Assembly (NCBI GenBank): GCA_900548855.1
Contig: URMF01000009.1
Coordinates: 11,513 to 75,512, forward strand
Origin: an uncultured Eubacteriales bacterium
GTDB lineage: Bacteria > Bacillota > Clostridia > Lachnospirales > Lachnospiraceae
DNA: 64,000 nucleotides
Direction of reading: 5' to 3'
Made by a program: the position numbers and the translations under genes
Notes under the pieces: generated by a model
The model's database searches: none
What the model was told of the DNA's origin: nothing
The model's input: the letters and a program-made list of their open reading frames with translations, nothing else
In this document: positions 40,370-48,941 of the stretch, in pieces
Layout: each line of letters starts with the position of its first letter
Numbering within the stretch: the first letter of the stretch is position 1

Positions 40370-41783
40370 GAAAAAGACAAATCCATTCCGCAGTCTGAAG
40401 GTTATCATTTTTCTATGTTTTTTTCTCCTGGCTTTTGTGGTTATGGTATTTTTTGATATCATGCTGCAGCGCTCTTACAATGATAAGACTGTGGAGGAAA
40501 AGCTTCTGCTGGTACAAAACCAGTGCAGTATTATGGGCAATCAGATACTGGTAAACCAGTTTACCATTGATTCCATGCAGGATAACCTGAATGTGGAGAT
40601 TGACCAGCTGGCAAATGTATGGGAGGGAAGAATTCTTGTTATTGATTCCAATTACCGGATAGTGAAGGATACCTATACAATTGACCAGGGGAATTATATT
40701 GTTTATGATGAAGTGCTGCGTGTTATGCGCGGTGAAAAAGATAAAAATATCCGTATGGTGAATGATTATGCGGAGATTATGATACCTATTGTGAATGCGG
40801 ATAAGGTAGTAAATGGTGTTATGATTGCAACGGTTTCGCTAAAGGATATAGAGGATACCAATGCATACATTGCCCAGCAGGCAGATATTTTAATTGTGCT
40901 GTTTTCCCTGCTGGCATTGATGGCAGCATTTATTATCTGTAATATCAGCGTATGGGATATTAAAAAATTAAATACTCAGATATCCGGCTTAAACGAGGGG
41001 CATTTGGAAAAATTGAATATTGGAAGCAGATTGAATGAGTTATCACAGCTGACGGATTCCTTTAATGTTCTGATTGATAAGATGCGGGTGTTAGAGGAGT
41101 CCAGACAGGAATTTGTGTCAAATGTGTCTCATGAATTGAAGACGCCGATTACATCTATGAAGGTGCTGGCGGACTCTTTGTTGATGCAGGAGGATGTGCC
41201 AAATGAGATGTACCGGGAATTTATGTCTGACATGGTGGAGGAGATTGACCGGGAGAATAAGATAATCAATGATTTGCTGACCCTTGTGAAAATGGATAAA
41301 AAGGCAGCAGAGCTCAATATTGAACCAGTAAATATTAATGCGTTGCTGGAGCTGTTATTAAAGAGAATTAAACCGTTGGCGGCGAAGAGAAATATTGAGG
41401 TGGTATTTGAAAGCTTCCGGGAAGTGGTTGGAGAAGTGGATGAGGTGAAATTGTCTCTTGCTTTATCCAATCTGATTGAGAATGCGGTCAAATATAATAA
41501 TGATGGCGGTAATGTACATGTCTCCTTAAATGCCGACCACAAGTTTTTTTATGTCAAGGTACAGGACAATGGTGTTGGTATTCCGGAGGATTGCCAGGCA
41601 CAGGTATTTGAGCGCTTTTACCGTGTGGATAAGGCAAGGAGCAGGGAAACAGGAGGAACCGGTTTGGGACTGGCTATTACCAGAAATGCGATTTTAATGC
41701 ATAAGGGAGCCATTAAACTTTATTCTGAGCCGGGTGAGGGAACGACATTTACTGTGAGAATTCCGCTCAAATATGTGAGCTGA
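40344..41783 (+). CDS. Sensor histidine kinase
   Basis: Membrane kinase of about 479 residues. Spans lie near 19-41 and 181-201, with an extracytoplasmic sensor of about 140 residues between them. A HAMP-like segment is followed by the H-box NVSHELKTPITSMKVLADSL (H263), the N-box LSNLIENAVKYN, and the G-boxes DNGVGIPEDC and GGTGLGLAI. The start is not certain: GTG at 40344 gives a sensible N-terminus and overlaps the regulator gene by 26 nt, but the ribosome site is poor. Its partner is the regulator encoded upstream. Confidence 0.9.
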   Translation: MSVIISENKKKTNPFRSLKVIIFLCFFLLAFVVMVFFDIMLQRSYNDKTVEEKLLLVQNQCSIMGNQILVNQFTIDSMQDNLNVEIDQLANVWEGRILVIDSNYRIVKDTYTIDQGNYIVYDEVLRVMRGEKDKNIRMVNDYAEIMIPIVNADKVVNGVMIATVSLKDIEDTNAYIAQQADILIVLFSLLALMAAFIICNISVWDIKKLNTQISGLNEGHLEKLNIGSRLNELSQLTDSFNVLIDKMRVLEESRQEFVSNVSHELKTPITSMKVLADSLLMQEDVPNEMYREFMSDMVEEIDRENKIINDLLTLVKMDKKAAELNIEPVNINALLELLLKRIKPLAAKRNIEVVFESFREVVGEVDEVKLSLALSNLIENAVKYNNDGGNVHVSLNADHKFFYVKVQDNGVGIPEDCQAQVFERFYRVDKARSRETGGTGLGLAITRNAILMHKGAIKLYSEPGEGTTFTVRIPLKYVS

Positions 41784-41797
41784 GGTGACGTGACATT

Positions 41798-42757
41798 ATG
41801 AAAAAAGTATACTTATTATTTCTTCTCGTATTAACTGGGCTGCTGATGGCATGTGGAACAGAGGAGCCGAAGGCTGAGACACCTGTGGTACTGGAGGAAA
41901 ATCAGATTTATGCTTACTTTGTCAATACAGACAAAACTGATATCGTGCCGGAGGTATATACTCTGCAAAGTAACGAGGATATACTGGTGAATGCAGACGA
42001 AGTGATTGAATATTTAGAGCATGCAGAGGCCAATGCAGATTATCAGACACCGATACCTGAGGGTATAACTTATATTGAAATCAGACCTGGCAGCAGACAT
42101 GGAGGTTTGGAAGCTGCTTTTAATGTATTATATGATTCCGTGGATGCAGAATCTCTTTTGTTTTTTAAGGCGTGTACTGTAAAATCGTTATTGCAGCTGG
42201 AGGGAGTTGATTCTGTGACACTTTCCCTGACGGATGTTGCCAATGCGAATGAAGAAACAGCCACGGTTTCCGAAAACTTTGATGCAGATTCATTTAATAT
42301 GTCTTTTGACAGTGAGAGTGGGTATAAGCAAAAGGGAACCATTGTGTTATATTTTGCAAACGAATCCGGTGAAGCCTTAAAGGAATACCGCAAAACAGTA
42401 GAAATATCCAATAATACGTCTCTGGCCAGGCTTGTTGTGGAATCCTTGATTAGCGGACCAGATGGGGAAGGCTATAAGGCTACGCTTTCCGATAAAACAA
42501 CCATTCAGAATCTGTCAGTAAAGGATGGAATCTGTTATGTAGATTTAAGTGATGAATTTTATGATACCAATAATAATCTGAAAAATGATATCATTGTGTA
42601 TTCCGTTGTGAATTCCTTAGTGGAGCTTCCAACGGTTTCAAAGGTACAATTTTTAAAGAATGGGGAAAAACAACCGTTTTACAGGGAAACTATGCCTTTT
42701 GACGGCATTTTTGAACGGAATCTGGATTTGATTGAACAGGAGGAAACAGAAGAATAA
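41798..42757 (+). CDS. GerMN-domain lipoprotein
   Basis: Lipoprotein of 319 residues. The signal ends in the lipobox LLMAC (C19). The C-terminal half (about 185-300) is a GerMN domain: GTIVLYFANESGEALKEYRK, LVVESLISGPDGEGYKATLS and ICYVDLSDEFYD. A more diverged copy may cover about 35-150. GerMN domains occur in spore germination GerM and in LpqB of the MtrAB-LpqB system of Actinobacteria. Gene order here, regulator, kinase, GerMN lipoprotein, is the same as mtrA-mtrB-lpqB, which suggests a similar accessory role. GAGGTG precedes the ATG. Confidence 0.85.
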   Translation: MKKVYLLFLLVLTGLLMACGTEEPKAETPVVLEENQIYAYFVNTDKTDIVPEVYTLQSNEDILVNADEVIEYLEHAEANADYQTPIPEGITYIEIRPGSRHGGLEAAFNVLYDSVDAESLLFFKACTVKSLLQLEGVDSVTLSLTDVANANEETATVSENFDADSFNMSFDSESGYKQKGTIVLYFANESGEALKEYRKTVEISNNTSLARLVVESLISGPDGEGYKATLSDKTTIQNLSVKDGICYVDLSDEFYDTNNNLKNDIIVYSVVNSLVELPTVSKVQFLKNGEKQPFYRETMPFDGIFERNLDLIEQEETEE

Positions 42758-45130
42758 TTGAAAAGACCAATGCTTTATTGGGTAAGCTTGTTCATACTTG
42801 GAGAGGTGTTAACCAGAGCATTACCAATAAGTGTAGTGGTTTTATGTACAATTGGAGCAACGGTATTATTGACAGCCTTATGCCTGCAGGAGAAAAGCCC
42901 CGGTTTCATAAAAGAGAAGCGGAGCATTCTTGGGCTGGGGATTTTGTTTTTTGTGATGGGTGCAGGCTGTATGGTAAATACCCGGTGCATGGCGGAATAT
43001 TGTATGGAGCAGACAGGGACGGAGATACGCTTTACCGGAAAAATAACCGGTTTGGAAACTTCTGGACGGGAAACCTGTTATATTGTGGCGGTCAGGGAGC
43101 TGACGGACAGCAGTGCACAAAGGCAGTATCCGTTTCATATGAAGCTGCTGGTATCTTCCGGTGAGCAGGAAATATTGCCGCTGGGAAGCCGGATACAGGG
43201 AAAAGGCAGGGTAAGGGAATTTTCAAGGGCTTCAAATCCCGGTGGGTATGACGAGCAACGCTATCAATATGGCAGAGGTGTATTTCTCGCCCTGCAGGAG
43301 GCGGCAGTGGAGACTGTGACGTTTCCAAAATTGCCGGTGCGGCAGTTCTTGTATGAAATTCGGAAACATTTGTCTCAGGTGTACGATACTATTTTGGGTG
43401 AGGGGAATGCAGCCCTTGCAGCGGCGATGGTATTGGGAGATAAGGAAGGCTTGGACGCAGAGATGAAACAGCTCTATCAGAGAAATGGAATTGCCCATTT
43501 GATAGCCATTTCGGGACTGCATATTGCCATGATTGGAGGTACGTTATATCATTTCTTAAGAAAGCTGTCAGGCAGGTATCTGGTATCGGCAGGTATCGGA
43601 ATTGCTTTCATCTTTCTGTATGGCATGATGACAGGTATGACCGGTGCTACAATGCGGGCAGTGGTTATGCTGGTTATTTCTGTTGGGGCAGATGTGGGCG
43701 GCAGGCGGTATGATGCGGTGACCTCTATTGCCCTGGCGCTGTTTTGGATGCTTTTGCTAAATCCATACCAGATAACCCAGGCGGGTTTTCTGCTTTCCTT
43801 TGGAGCGGTCATTGGAATTGCAGTGGTAAATCCGGTCTGGAAACTCTTTTTACCGACAATGCCACGCTGCCTGGAGGGCTTGTTTGTCAGTATCAGCGTA
43901 CAGCTGGTGCTTTTACCTGTTTTGCTATATTATTTTTATGAAATACCACTGTACGGTGTATTGTTAAATGTGATAGTGGTGCCGTTGATGAGCATTCTTT
44001 TGTTTGTTTTGATAGCAGGAGGGCTTGTCGGGTGTTTCTGGATGTCTGGGGCACGGCTTATCAGTCTGCCGGCACGGTTTATATTTGGACTGTACGCATG
44101 GTTGTGTCATGCCAGTGAATGTCTTCCGTTTCACACGGTATGCACCGGCAGACCGGACATGCGCTGGATTGCAGGGTATTATATGATAATAGCGGTTTTC
44201 CTGCTGGTAGTGTACAGCCGGGAGGAAGCCTCAGCCATAGGCAGGTATTGTAAGAAAAGATGCAAAAGGATAAAATTATATCAGAAATTAATACTGGCTG
44301 GTGTCGGTACCGCTTATGTACTGCAATTTGCTGTTTTTTGTCTGCCCACCGCATTAACTTTCTGCATGCTTGATGTGGGACAGGGAGATGGAATCTATAT
44401 CCGTACTCCGCTAAGACATCATATTCTTATGGACGGAGGCAGCAGCTCGAAACAGAAGGTGGGCACTTATGTGTTGAAAAACAGTGCTAAATTTTATGGC
44501 GCAGGGAAGCTGGATTATGTTTTTGTATCCCACAGTGACAGTGACCATTATAGCGGTATTTTAGAGCTTTTAGAGGATGATACGGTTTCTGTTGACAATT
44601 TTGTGCTTCCGTATATCACAAATCCCGATGAATCTTACCGCAGGCTTGAGCAGACAGCAATGGAACAGGGTTGCAGGCTTTACTATATGAAAAGGGGAGA
44701 TATGTTACAGATAGACGGAATAACCTTTACCTGTTTAAATCCGGAGACGAGGGATTATGCGGATAAGAACACAGGAAGCCTGGTGTTAAAGCTTTCTTAC
44801 CGGAATTTCGATGCCCTGTTAACCGGTGATATGGATAAGCTTGTGGAGGAATGTATTCTTGCGGATATGGATGGGGAAACAATAGAATTCTTAAAGGTAG
44901 CGCACCATGGCTCTGCAACGGCTTCCTCGGAAGTGTTTTTAAAGGTGGTACGTCCAGAGGTGGCATGTGTGTCTGTGGGGGAAGGAAACCGTTACGGGCA
45001 TCCGGCAGCAGAGGTTATGGAACGGTTGTCTGTGTACGCAGAAAAGATATATTTGACAAAAGACAGTGGAGCAATTACCATAGATACAGATGGAAGGAAG
45101 TACTGGGTCACACCGTTTTTGACAAATTGA
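42758..45130 (+). CDS. comEC: ComEC/Rec2 DNA internalisation protein
   Basis: Membrane channel of natural transformation, 790 residues. The N-terminal part has a ComEC OB-type domain, followed by the Competence domain with many spans (about 220-510; DKEGLDAEMKQLYQRNGIAH, LIAISGLHIAMIGG). The C-terminal metallo-beta-lactamase domain starts near 530 (MLDVGQGDGIYI) and has SHSDSDHYSG near 590 and LKVAHHGSATASS near 710. The length is full. TTG at 42758 directly follows the upstream stop; AGGAGG is 14 nt away, and an ATG at 42770 is an alternative start. Confidence 0.93.
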   Translation: MKRPMLYWVSLFILGEVLTRALPISVVVLCTIGATVLLTALCLQEKSPGFIKEKRSILGLGILFFVMGAGCMVNTRCMAEYCMEQTGTEIRFTGKITGLETSGRETCYIVAVRELTDSSAQRQYPFHMKLLVSSGEQEILPLGSRIQGKGRVREFSRASNPGGYDEQRYQYGRGVFLALQEAAVETVTFPKLPVRQFLYEIRKHLSQVYDTILGEGNAALAAAMVLGDKEGLDAEMKQLYQRNGIAHLIAISGLHIAMIGGTLYHFLRKLSGRYLVSAGIGIAFIFLYGMMTGMTGATMRAVVMLVISVGADVGGRRYDAVTSIALALFWMLLLNPYQITQAGFLLSFGAVIGIAVVNPVWKLFLPTMPRCLEGLFVSISVQLVLLPVLLYYFYEIPLYGVLLNVIVVPLMSILLFVLIAGGLVGCFWMSGARLISLPARFIFGLYAWLCHASECLPFHTVCTGRPDMRWIAGYYMIIAVFLLVVYSREEASAIGRYCKKRCKRIKLYQKLILAGVGTAYVLQFAVFCLPTALTFCMLDVGQGDGIYIRTPLRHHILMDGGSSSKQKVGTYVLKNSAKFYGAGKLDYVFVSHSDSDHYSGILELLEDDTVSVDNFVLPYITNPDESYRRLEQTAMEQGCRLYYMKRGDMLQIDGITFTCLNPETRDYADKNTGSLVLKLSYRNFDALLTGDMDKLVEECILADMDGETIEFLKVAHHGSATASSEVFLKVVRPEVACVSVGEGNRYGHPAAEVMERLSVYAEKIYLTKDSGAITIDTDGRKYWVTPFLTN

Positions 45131-45197
45131 GATGGTGTACCTATTTGTGTAAATGCAGGAGCCGGAGTGTTATCACAGTGTACGAATGGGAGAGCTT

Positions 45198-46175
45198 ATG
45201 AAGACGATTAATCAGGATATTGAGAAAAAGGAGATAAAGCAGTTTTACCTGCTATTCGGAGCAGAGGATTACCTGAAGCGGCAGTACAGGGATAAGCTGG
45301 CAGAAGCGCTGGTGGATACAGAGGATACCATGAATTATAATTATTTTGAGGGAAATAATTTCCAGCTCCAGGCAGTGTTGGATATCGGGGAAACCCTGCC
45401 ATTTTTTACCGATAAGCGCGTGCTTGTTCTGGAAAACAGCGGATTGTTTAAAAAGGCACCGGAAGAGATAGAAAAACGTCTGGAGCAGTTTCCAGATTCC
45501 ACTCATGTTATTTTTGTGGAGAAAGAGGTTGACAAGCGAAGCCGTTTATACAAGTGGATTGGCAAGCATGGATATGCTTCCGAGCTGAATACACCAGACG
45601 AAAAAATGCTGATTACCTGGGTGAAGGGACTTTGCAGAGCAGAGGGAAAGCAGATAGAGGATTCAGCAATTTTTTATTTTGTAGAGCATATGGGAACGGA
45701 TATGCTTCTGCTGAAGAATGAACTGGAGAAGCTTTTCTGTTACCGTTATGAAAGTGAGAGAATTACGGTGGAGGACATCCGGGAGGTATGTGTCAGCCAG
45801 GCATCCGATAAAATGTTTGAGATGCTGGATGCAATCGGAGTGCATAACCAGGATAAGGCACTGCTGCTCTATCATGATTTGCTTGCCCTGCGGGAACCGG
45901 CTATGCGTGTACTGTATATGCTCACCAGGCATTTTCACATTTTGATGCAGATGTCGGTGCTTATGTCGGAGGGAAAAGACAATAAGGGGATGGCAGCAGC
46001 CTGTGGGATTCCGCCCTTTAGTGTGAAAAGGTATGCAGCCCAGGCAGGAAAATATCCGTATGAAAGACTGAAAAATATGGTGGAAAAATGTCAGGCGACA
46101 GACCAGGGGATAAAAACCGGAATGGTGCAGGATGTTGTAGGGGTGGAGCTGTTAATTGTGGAATTTTCCCGGTGA
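45198..46175 (+). CDS. holA: DNA polymerase III subunit delta
   Basis: Clamp-loader subunit of 325 residues. Marks are FYLLFGAEDYLKRQYRDKL at the N-terminus, DKRVLVLENSGLF, HVIFVEKEVDKRSRLYKW, and the conserved ITVEDIREVCVSQASDKMFE, with FSVKRYAAQAGKY in the C-terminal collar. I chose ATG 45198 behind GGGAGAGC; an upstream ATG at 45153 has no ribosome site. In many Firmicutes comEC, holA and rpsT are adjacent, as here. Confidence 0.92.
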   Translation: MKTINQDIEKKEIKQFYLLFGAEDYLKRQYRDKLAEALVDTEDTMNYNYFEGNNFQLQAVLDIGETLPFFTDKRVLVLENSGLFKKAPEEIEKRLEQFPDSTHVIFVEKEVDKRSRLYKWIGKHGYASELNTPDEKMLITWVKGLCRAEGKQIEDSAIFYFVEHMGTDMLLLKNELEKLFCYRYESERITVEDIREVCVSQASDKMFEMLDAIGVHNQDKALLLYHDLLALREPAMRVLYMLTRHFHILMQMSVLMSEGKDNKGMAAACGIPPFSVKRYAAQAGKYPYERLKNMVEKCQATDQGIKTGMVQDVVGVELLIVEFSR

Positions 46176-46194
46176 TGGGTATAAGAATCGAATA

Positions 46195-46227
46195 AAAAAG
46201 GGACTGGTGGGTTAAGCCAGTCCTTTT
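46195..46227. terminator. Bidirectional terminator between holA and rpsT
   Basis: GGACTGG (46201-46207) pairs with CCAGTCC (46217-46223); an A-run on the left and TTTT on the right allow use from either strand. It lies between the convergent holA and rpsT genes. Confidence 0.75.
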
Positions 46228-46238
46228 GCTCTATTTGC

Positions 46239-46502
46239 CTATGCCATTTTATTAACGGCAGCAGCTAAACGTGAAATCTTTCTAGAAGCAGTATTCTTGT
46301 GCAGAATGCCCTTAGCAGCAGCCTTGCTAAGTTCAGATGTACAAACCTTTAACTGTGCTTCTGCTGAAGCCTTATCACCAGAAGCTACAGCAGCTTCAAA
46401 CTTCTTGAGAAGAGTCTTTAACTTAGACTTCACCATTTTGTTTCGCATAGTCTTGGTCTCAATGACCTTGATTCTCTTCTTTGCAGATTTGATATTTGCC
46501 AA
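46239..46502 (-). CDS. rpsT: Small ribosomal subunit protein bS20
   Basis: Ribosomal protein of 87 residues, the normal S20 length. The sequence has ANIKSAKKRIKVIETKTMRN, the classic S20 start, and HKNTASRKISRLA near the end. No ATG exists at the right place: the start is TTG at 46502, 8 nt after GGAGG. The longer frame that begins at 46619 runs through the promoter and leader. It is encoded on the minus strand, divergent from gpr, as in Bacillus, where rpsT also faces gpr. Confidence 0.95.
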   Translation of the reverse strand: MANIKSAKKRIKVIETKTMRNKMVKSKLKTLLKKFEAAVASGDKASAEAQLKVCTSELSKAAAKGILHKNTASRKISRLAAAVNKMA

Positions 46503-46590
46503 ATCAGACACCTCCATTACTATAATTTTTATATTTGATGGTTTTACATTAAAACCGGACACGGACAATCTAATGTAAACATACTCATCA

Positions 46591-46619
46591 ATAATACTAG
46601 CAAACCTAAATATTGTCAA
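46591..46619 (-). promoter_or_regulatory. rpsT promoter
   Basis: Read on the minus strand: TTGACA (46619-46614), 17-nt spacer, TATTAT (46596-46591). The leader to the TTG start is about 80 nt and is A/T-rich, a possible site for S20 autoregulation, which is known in E. coli. Confidence 0.75.
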
Positions 46620-46680
46620 TAATTTTTCAAAATTTTTTTCCCCGGATTATGCCGCCCATTCCGATGAACCCCAGACACAT

Positions 46681-46712
46681 AAAAAATCTCAGCTGGAGGG
46701 CTTCGATTTTTT
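46681..46712. terminator. Hairpin in the divergent rpsT-gpr gap
   Basis: AAAAAATC-tc-AGC and GCT-tc-GATTTTTT form a terminator-like hairpin with A-run and T-run on opposite sides. It sits between two divergent genes, where no terminator is needed, so it may be a leader element of gpr or a leftover. Confidence 0.45.
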
Positions 46713-46778
46713 ATCGTATAAAAGCACAGGGAAGTGGAAAAAATGTGTATAAAAGAAAAAGGAAAAGAGGGAAATGAA

Positions 46779-47684
46779 ATGCGTGGCAGAACAGATCTTG
46801 CGGTGGAGATGAAAGAGGATATCCAGAGTGATGAACCTATTACGGGAGTACATGTGATGACAAAAAATAATGGAGATACCGACATTAAGGAAGTACGGAT
46901 TGTGGTGGAGAATGACCAGGGTGCCATCAGCCTGGGAAAGCCAATCGGAACCTATATTACATTGGAAAGCGAGCATTTAAGGCAGCATGATGAGGGCTTT
47001 CATGAACCTATGTCGGAGGTGCTGGCAAGACATTTAAGGCAGTTTATTGGAAATAAAAAGCGTATTATGGTAGCAGGTCTTGGTAACCGGGAGGTTACAC
47101 CGGATGCACTGGGTCCCTTTGTTATTGATAACCTGTATGTAACCAGACATTTGCTGAAGGAGGGGATTATTTCTAAAAGCGTGGAAATCAGTGCCATTGC
47201 GCCGGGGGTTATGGCACAGACCGGAATGGAATCCGTGACAATTTTAAAGGCGCTGGTAAAGGAGATTAAGCCGGAGCTGTTAATTGTCATAGATGCACTG
47301 GCGGCAAGAGAGTCCGACCGCCTTAACAAGACCATACAGCTGGCGGACACCGGGATTACACCGGGTTCCGGGGTGGGAAACCACAGAAATGCAATCAATA
47401 AGGAAAGTGTGGGTATTCCTGTTCTTGCGATTGGTGTTCCTACAGTGATTGCGGTTCCGACGATTGTAAACGATGCCATGGATGTGATGGTGTCAGCCAT
47501 TGGAAAACAGGCTACAAAGAATGTGTTAAAAAAATTCAATGAGGAAGAGCGATACCAGTTAGCCTGCGAGATGGTGACTCCATATCTGGAGGACATGTTT
47601 GTCACACCAAAGGATATTGACGAGGCGGTAAAACGGATAAGCTATACCATTTCTGAGGCAATTAACCAGGCGGCACTGGCATAA
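46779..47684 (+). CDS. gpr: Germination protease (GPR)
   Basis: Spore protease that degrades small acid-soluble proteins on germination, made as a zymogen. 301 residues. The N-terminus MRGRTDLAVEMKEDI is typical. Further marks are VAGLGNREVTPDALGPFVID, PGVMAQTGMESVTILKALV, VIDALAARESDRLNKTIQLA and TGITPGSGVGNHRNAIN. ATG at 46779 follows GAGGG. It opens the gpr-spoIIP pair. A sigma-G-type promoter is expected but was not confirmed by eye. Confidence 0.95.
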   Translation: MRGRTDLAVEMKEDIQSDEPITGVHVMTKNNGDTDIKEVRIVVENDQGAISLGKPIGTYITLESEHLRQHDEGFHEPMSEVLARHLRQFIGNKKRIMVAGLGNREVTPDALGPFVIDNLYVTRHLLKEGIISKSVEISAIAPGVMAQTGMESVTILKALVKEIKPELLIVIDALAARESDRLNKTIQLADTGITPGSGVGNHRNAINKESVGIPVLAIGVPTVIAVPTIVNDAMDVMVSAIGKQATKNVLKKFNEEERYQLACEMVTPYLEDMFVTPKDIDEAVKRISYTISEAINQAALA

Positions 47685-47723
47685 TTCTGGCATACAATAT
47701 AAAATCCGGAATAAAATGGTATT

Positions 47724-48851
47724 ATGAAAAAATATCAGTATTCCGGGAATATAAAAAAATCAAATAAGAAAAGATTTGCGGTATTGGCGCTCTTTATTCT
47801 CTGGTTTTTGTGTTTTCCACCAGAGGAGAATGAGGACATTTTTCTGAAAATGACTGCCCAGATGATACCGCTGCTTACATATGAACAGGAGTATGGGAAT
47901 CCGGAGGTGGATTATGCTGCGGATTACCAGGTTCCTGACTGGTTTTATGAGGATGAAAATGAAGAGCCGGTGAATGGTGATATTATAATGGAAGAATTGG
48001 AAACAGAGGACGGAGTGACGGAAAATTCTGTGACTACCCTGGCGGATGGAGCGAACGGGACAACATATACAAGGGAACAGCTGAGTAAATCAGACTTTCT
48101 CCTCAGCAAGATATTTGTGGTGGATGGCAATACCAGTATGACGAAGGAAGAGCTGGATATCGGGAATCTGCTGGACACAGATTTGACGGTGGAGGGGTTA
48201 AAGCAGACAGGAGAAAAAAGAGAATATAAAGTGCTTATCTACCACACTCATGGCGCGGAGAGCTTTGCTGACAGCCGGGAGGGCAAAAAAGAGGATACCA
48301 TTGTGGGAGTGGGGAGTTATCTCACCAAAATTTTGGAGGAGCAGTATGGAATAGCGGTCTATCATGATGAGACTGCCTATGATGTTATCGACGGGGTTTT
48401 AGACAGAAGCAAGGCATACGAGAATGCATACAATAACGTGTCAAAAATATTAAAGGAAAATCCCTCAATTGAGGTGGTGATTGATTTGCACAGGGATGGT
48501 GTCGATGAGGAAACCCATCTTGTGACAGAGGTAAATGGCAAGCGGACAGCAAAAATCATGTTTTTAAATGGTGTCAGCCGCTCCAATATGAATGGAGAGA
48601 TTGACTATTTAAAAAATCCCAATAAGCTTTCTAATCTGGCGTTTTCCTTTCAGATGTACCTGACCGGAAAAGAGCATTACGGGGATTATGTGAGAAAGAT
48701 TTATGTGAGAAGTCTCCGATATAATCTTCATCTGTTGCCGAGAACAGCCCTGATTGAGGTAGGGGCGCAAAATAATACGCTGGAGGAAGAAAAAAACGCC
48801 ATGGAACCACTGGCGGCAATACTGGATAAGGTGTTGAGTAAAAAGGAATAA
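47724..48851 (+). CDS. spoIIP: Stage II sporulation protein P
   Basis: Cell-wall amidase and endopeptidase of the engulfment DMP complex, 375 residues. An N-terminal membrane anchor lies at about 16-33 (FAVLALFILWFLCF). The catalytic domain has YHTHGAESFADS (zinc His) and VVIDLHRDGV (second metal His region), and ends with RTALIEVGAQNNTLEEEKNA. It follows gpr by 39 nt. The ribosome site is weak. It acts outside the membrane at the septum, with SpoIID and SpoIIM encoded elsewhere. Confidence 0.94.
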   Translation: MKKYQYSGNIKKSNKKRFAVLALFILWFLCFPPEENEDIFLKMTAQMIPLLTYEQEYGNPEVDYAADYQVPDWFYEDENEEPVNGDIIMEELETEDGVTENSVTTLADGANGTTYTREQLSKSDFLLSKIFVVDGNTSMTKEELDIGNLLDTDLTVEGLKQTGEKREYKVLIYHTHGAESFADSREGKKEDTIVGVGSYLTKILEEQYGIAVYHDETAYDVIDGVLDRSKAYENAYNNVSKILKENPSIEVVIDLHRDGVDEETHLVTEVNGKRTAKIMFLNGVSRSNMNGEIDYLKNPNKLSNLAFSFQMYLTGKEHYGDYVRKIYVRSLRYNLHLLPRTALIEVGAQNNTLEEEKNAMEPLAAILDKVLSKKE

Positions 48852-48862
48852 TATGCTATAAT
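48834..48862 (+). promoter_or_regulatory. lepA promoter
   Basis: TTGAGT (48834-48839), 17-nt spacer, TATAAT (48857-48862). The -35 lies in the last codons of spoIIP. It gives lepA vegetative expression apart from the sporulation genes upstream. Confidence 0.7.
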
Positions 48863-48877
48863 TATACCAATTATGTA

Positions 48878-48921
48878 GTCTGGCTTCATAAGAGATTTAT
48901 TTTTTTCTCGTGAAGCCGGAT
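48878..48921 (+). promoter_or_regulatory. Leader hairpin of lepA
   Basis: GTCTGGCTTCAT (48878-48889) pairs with GTGAAGCCGGAT (48910-48921), three pairs being G-U, around a pyrimidine-rich loop. It lies between the promoter and the ribosome site and does not cover the latter. No T-run follows, so it is not a normal terminator. Confidence 0.5.
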
Positions 48922-48941
48922 TGTGGAACAGGAGAGAAGAA

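Noticed and set aside
47000..47605. Minus-strand open frame of 201 codons opposite gpr
   Set aside because: The plus strand carries the full set of germination protease motifs; the antisense frame is a by-product.
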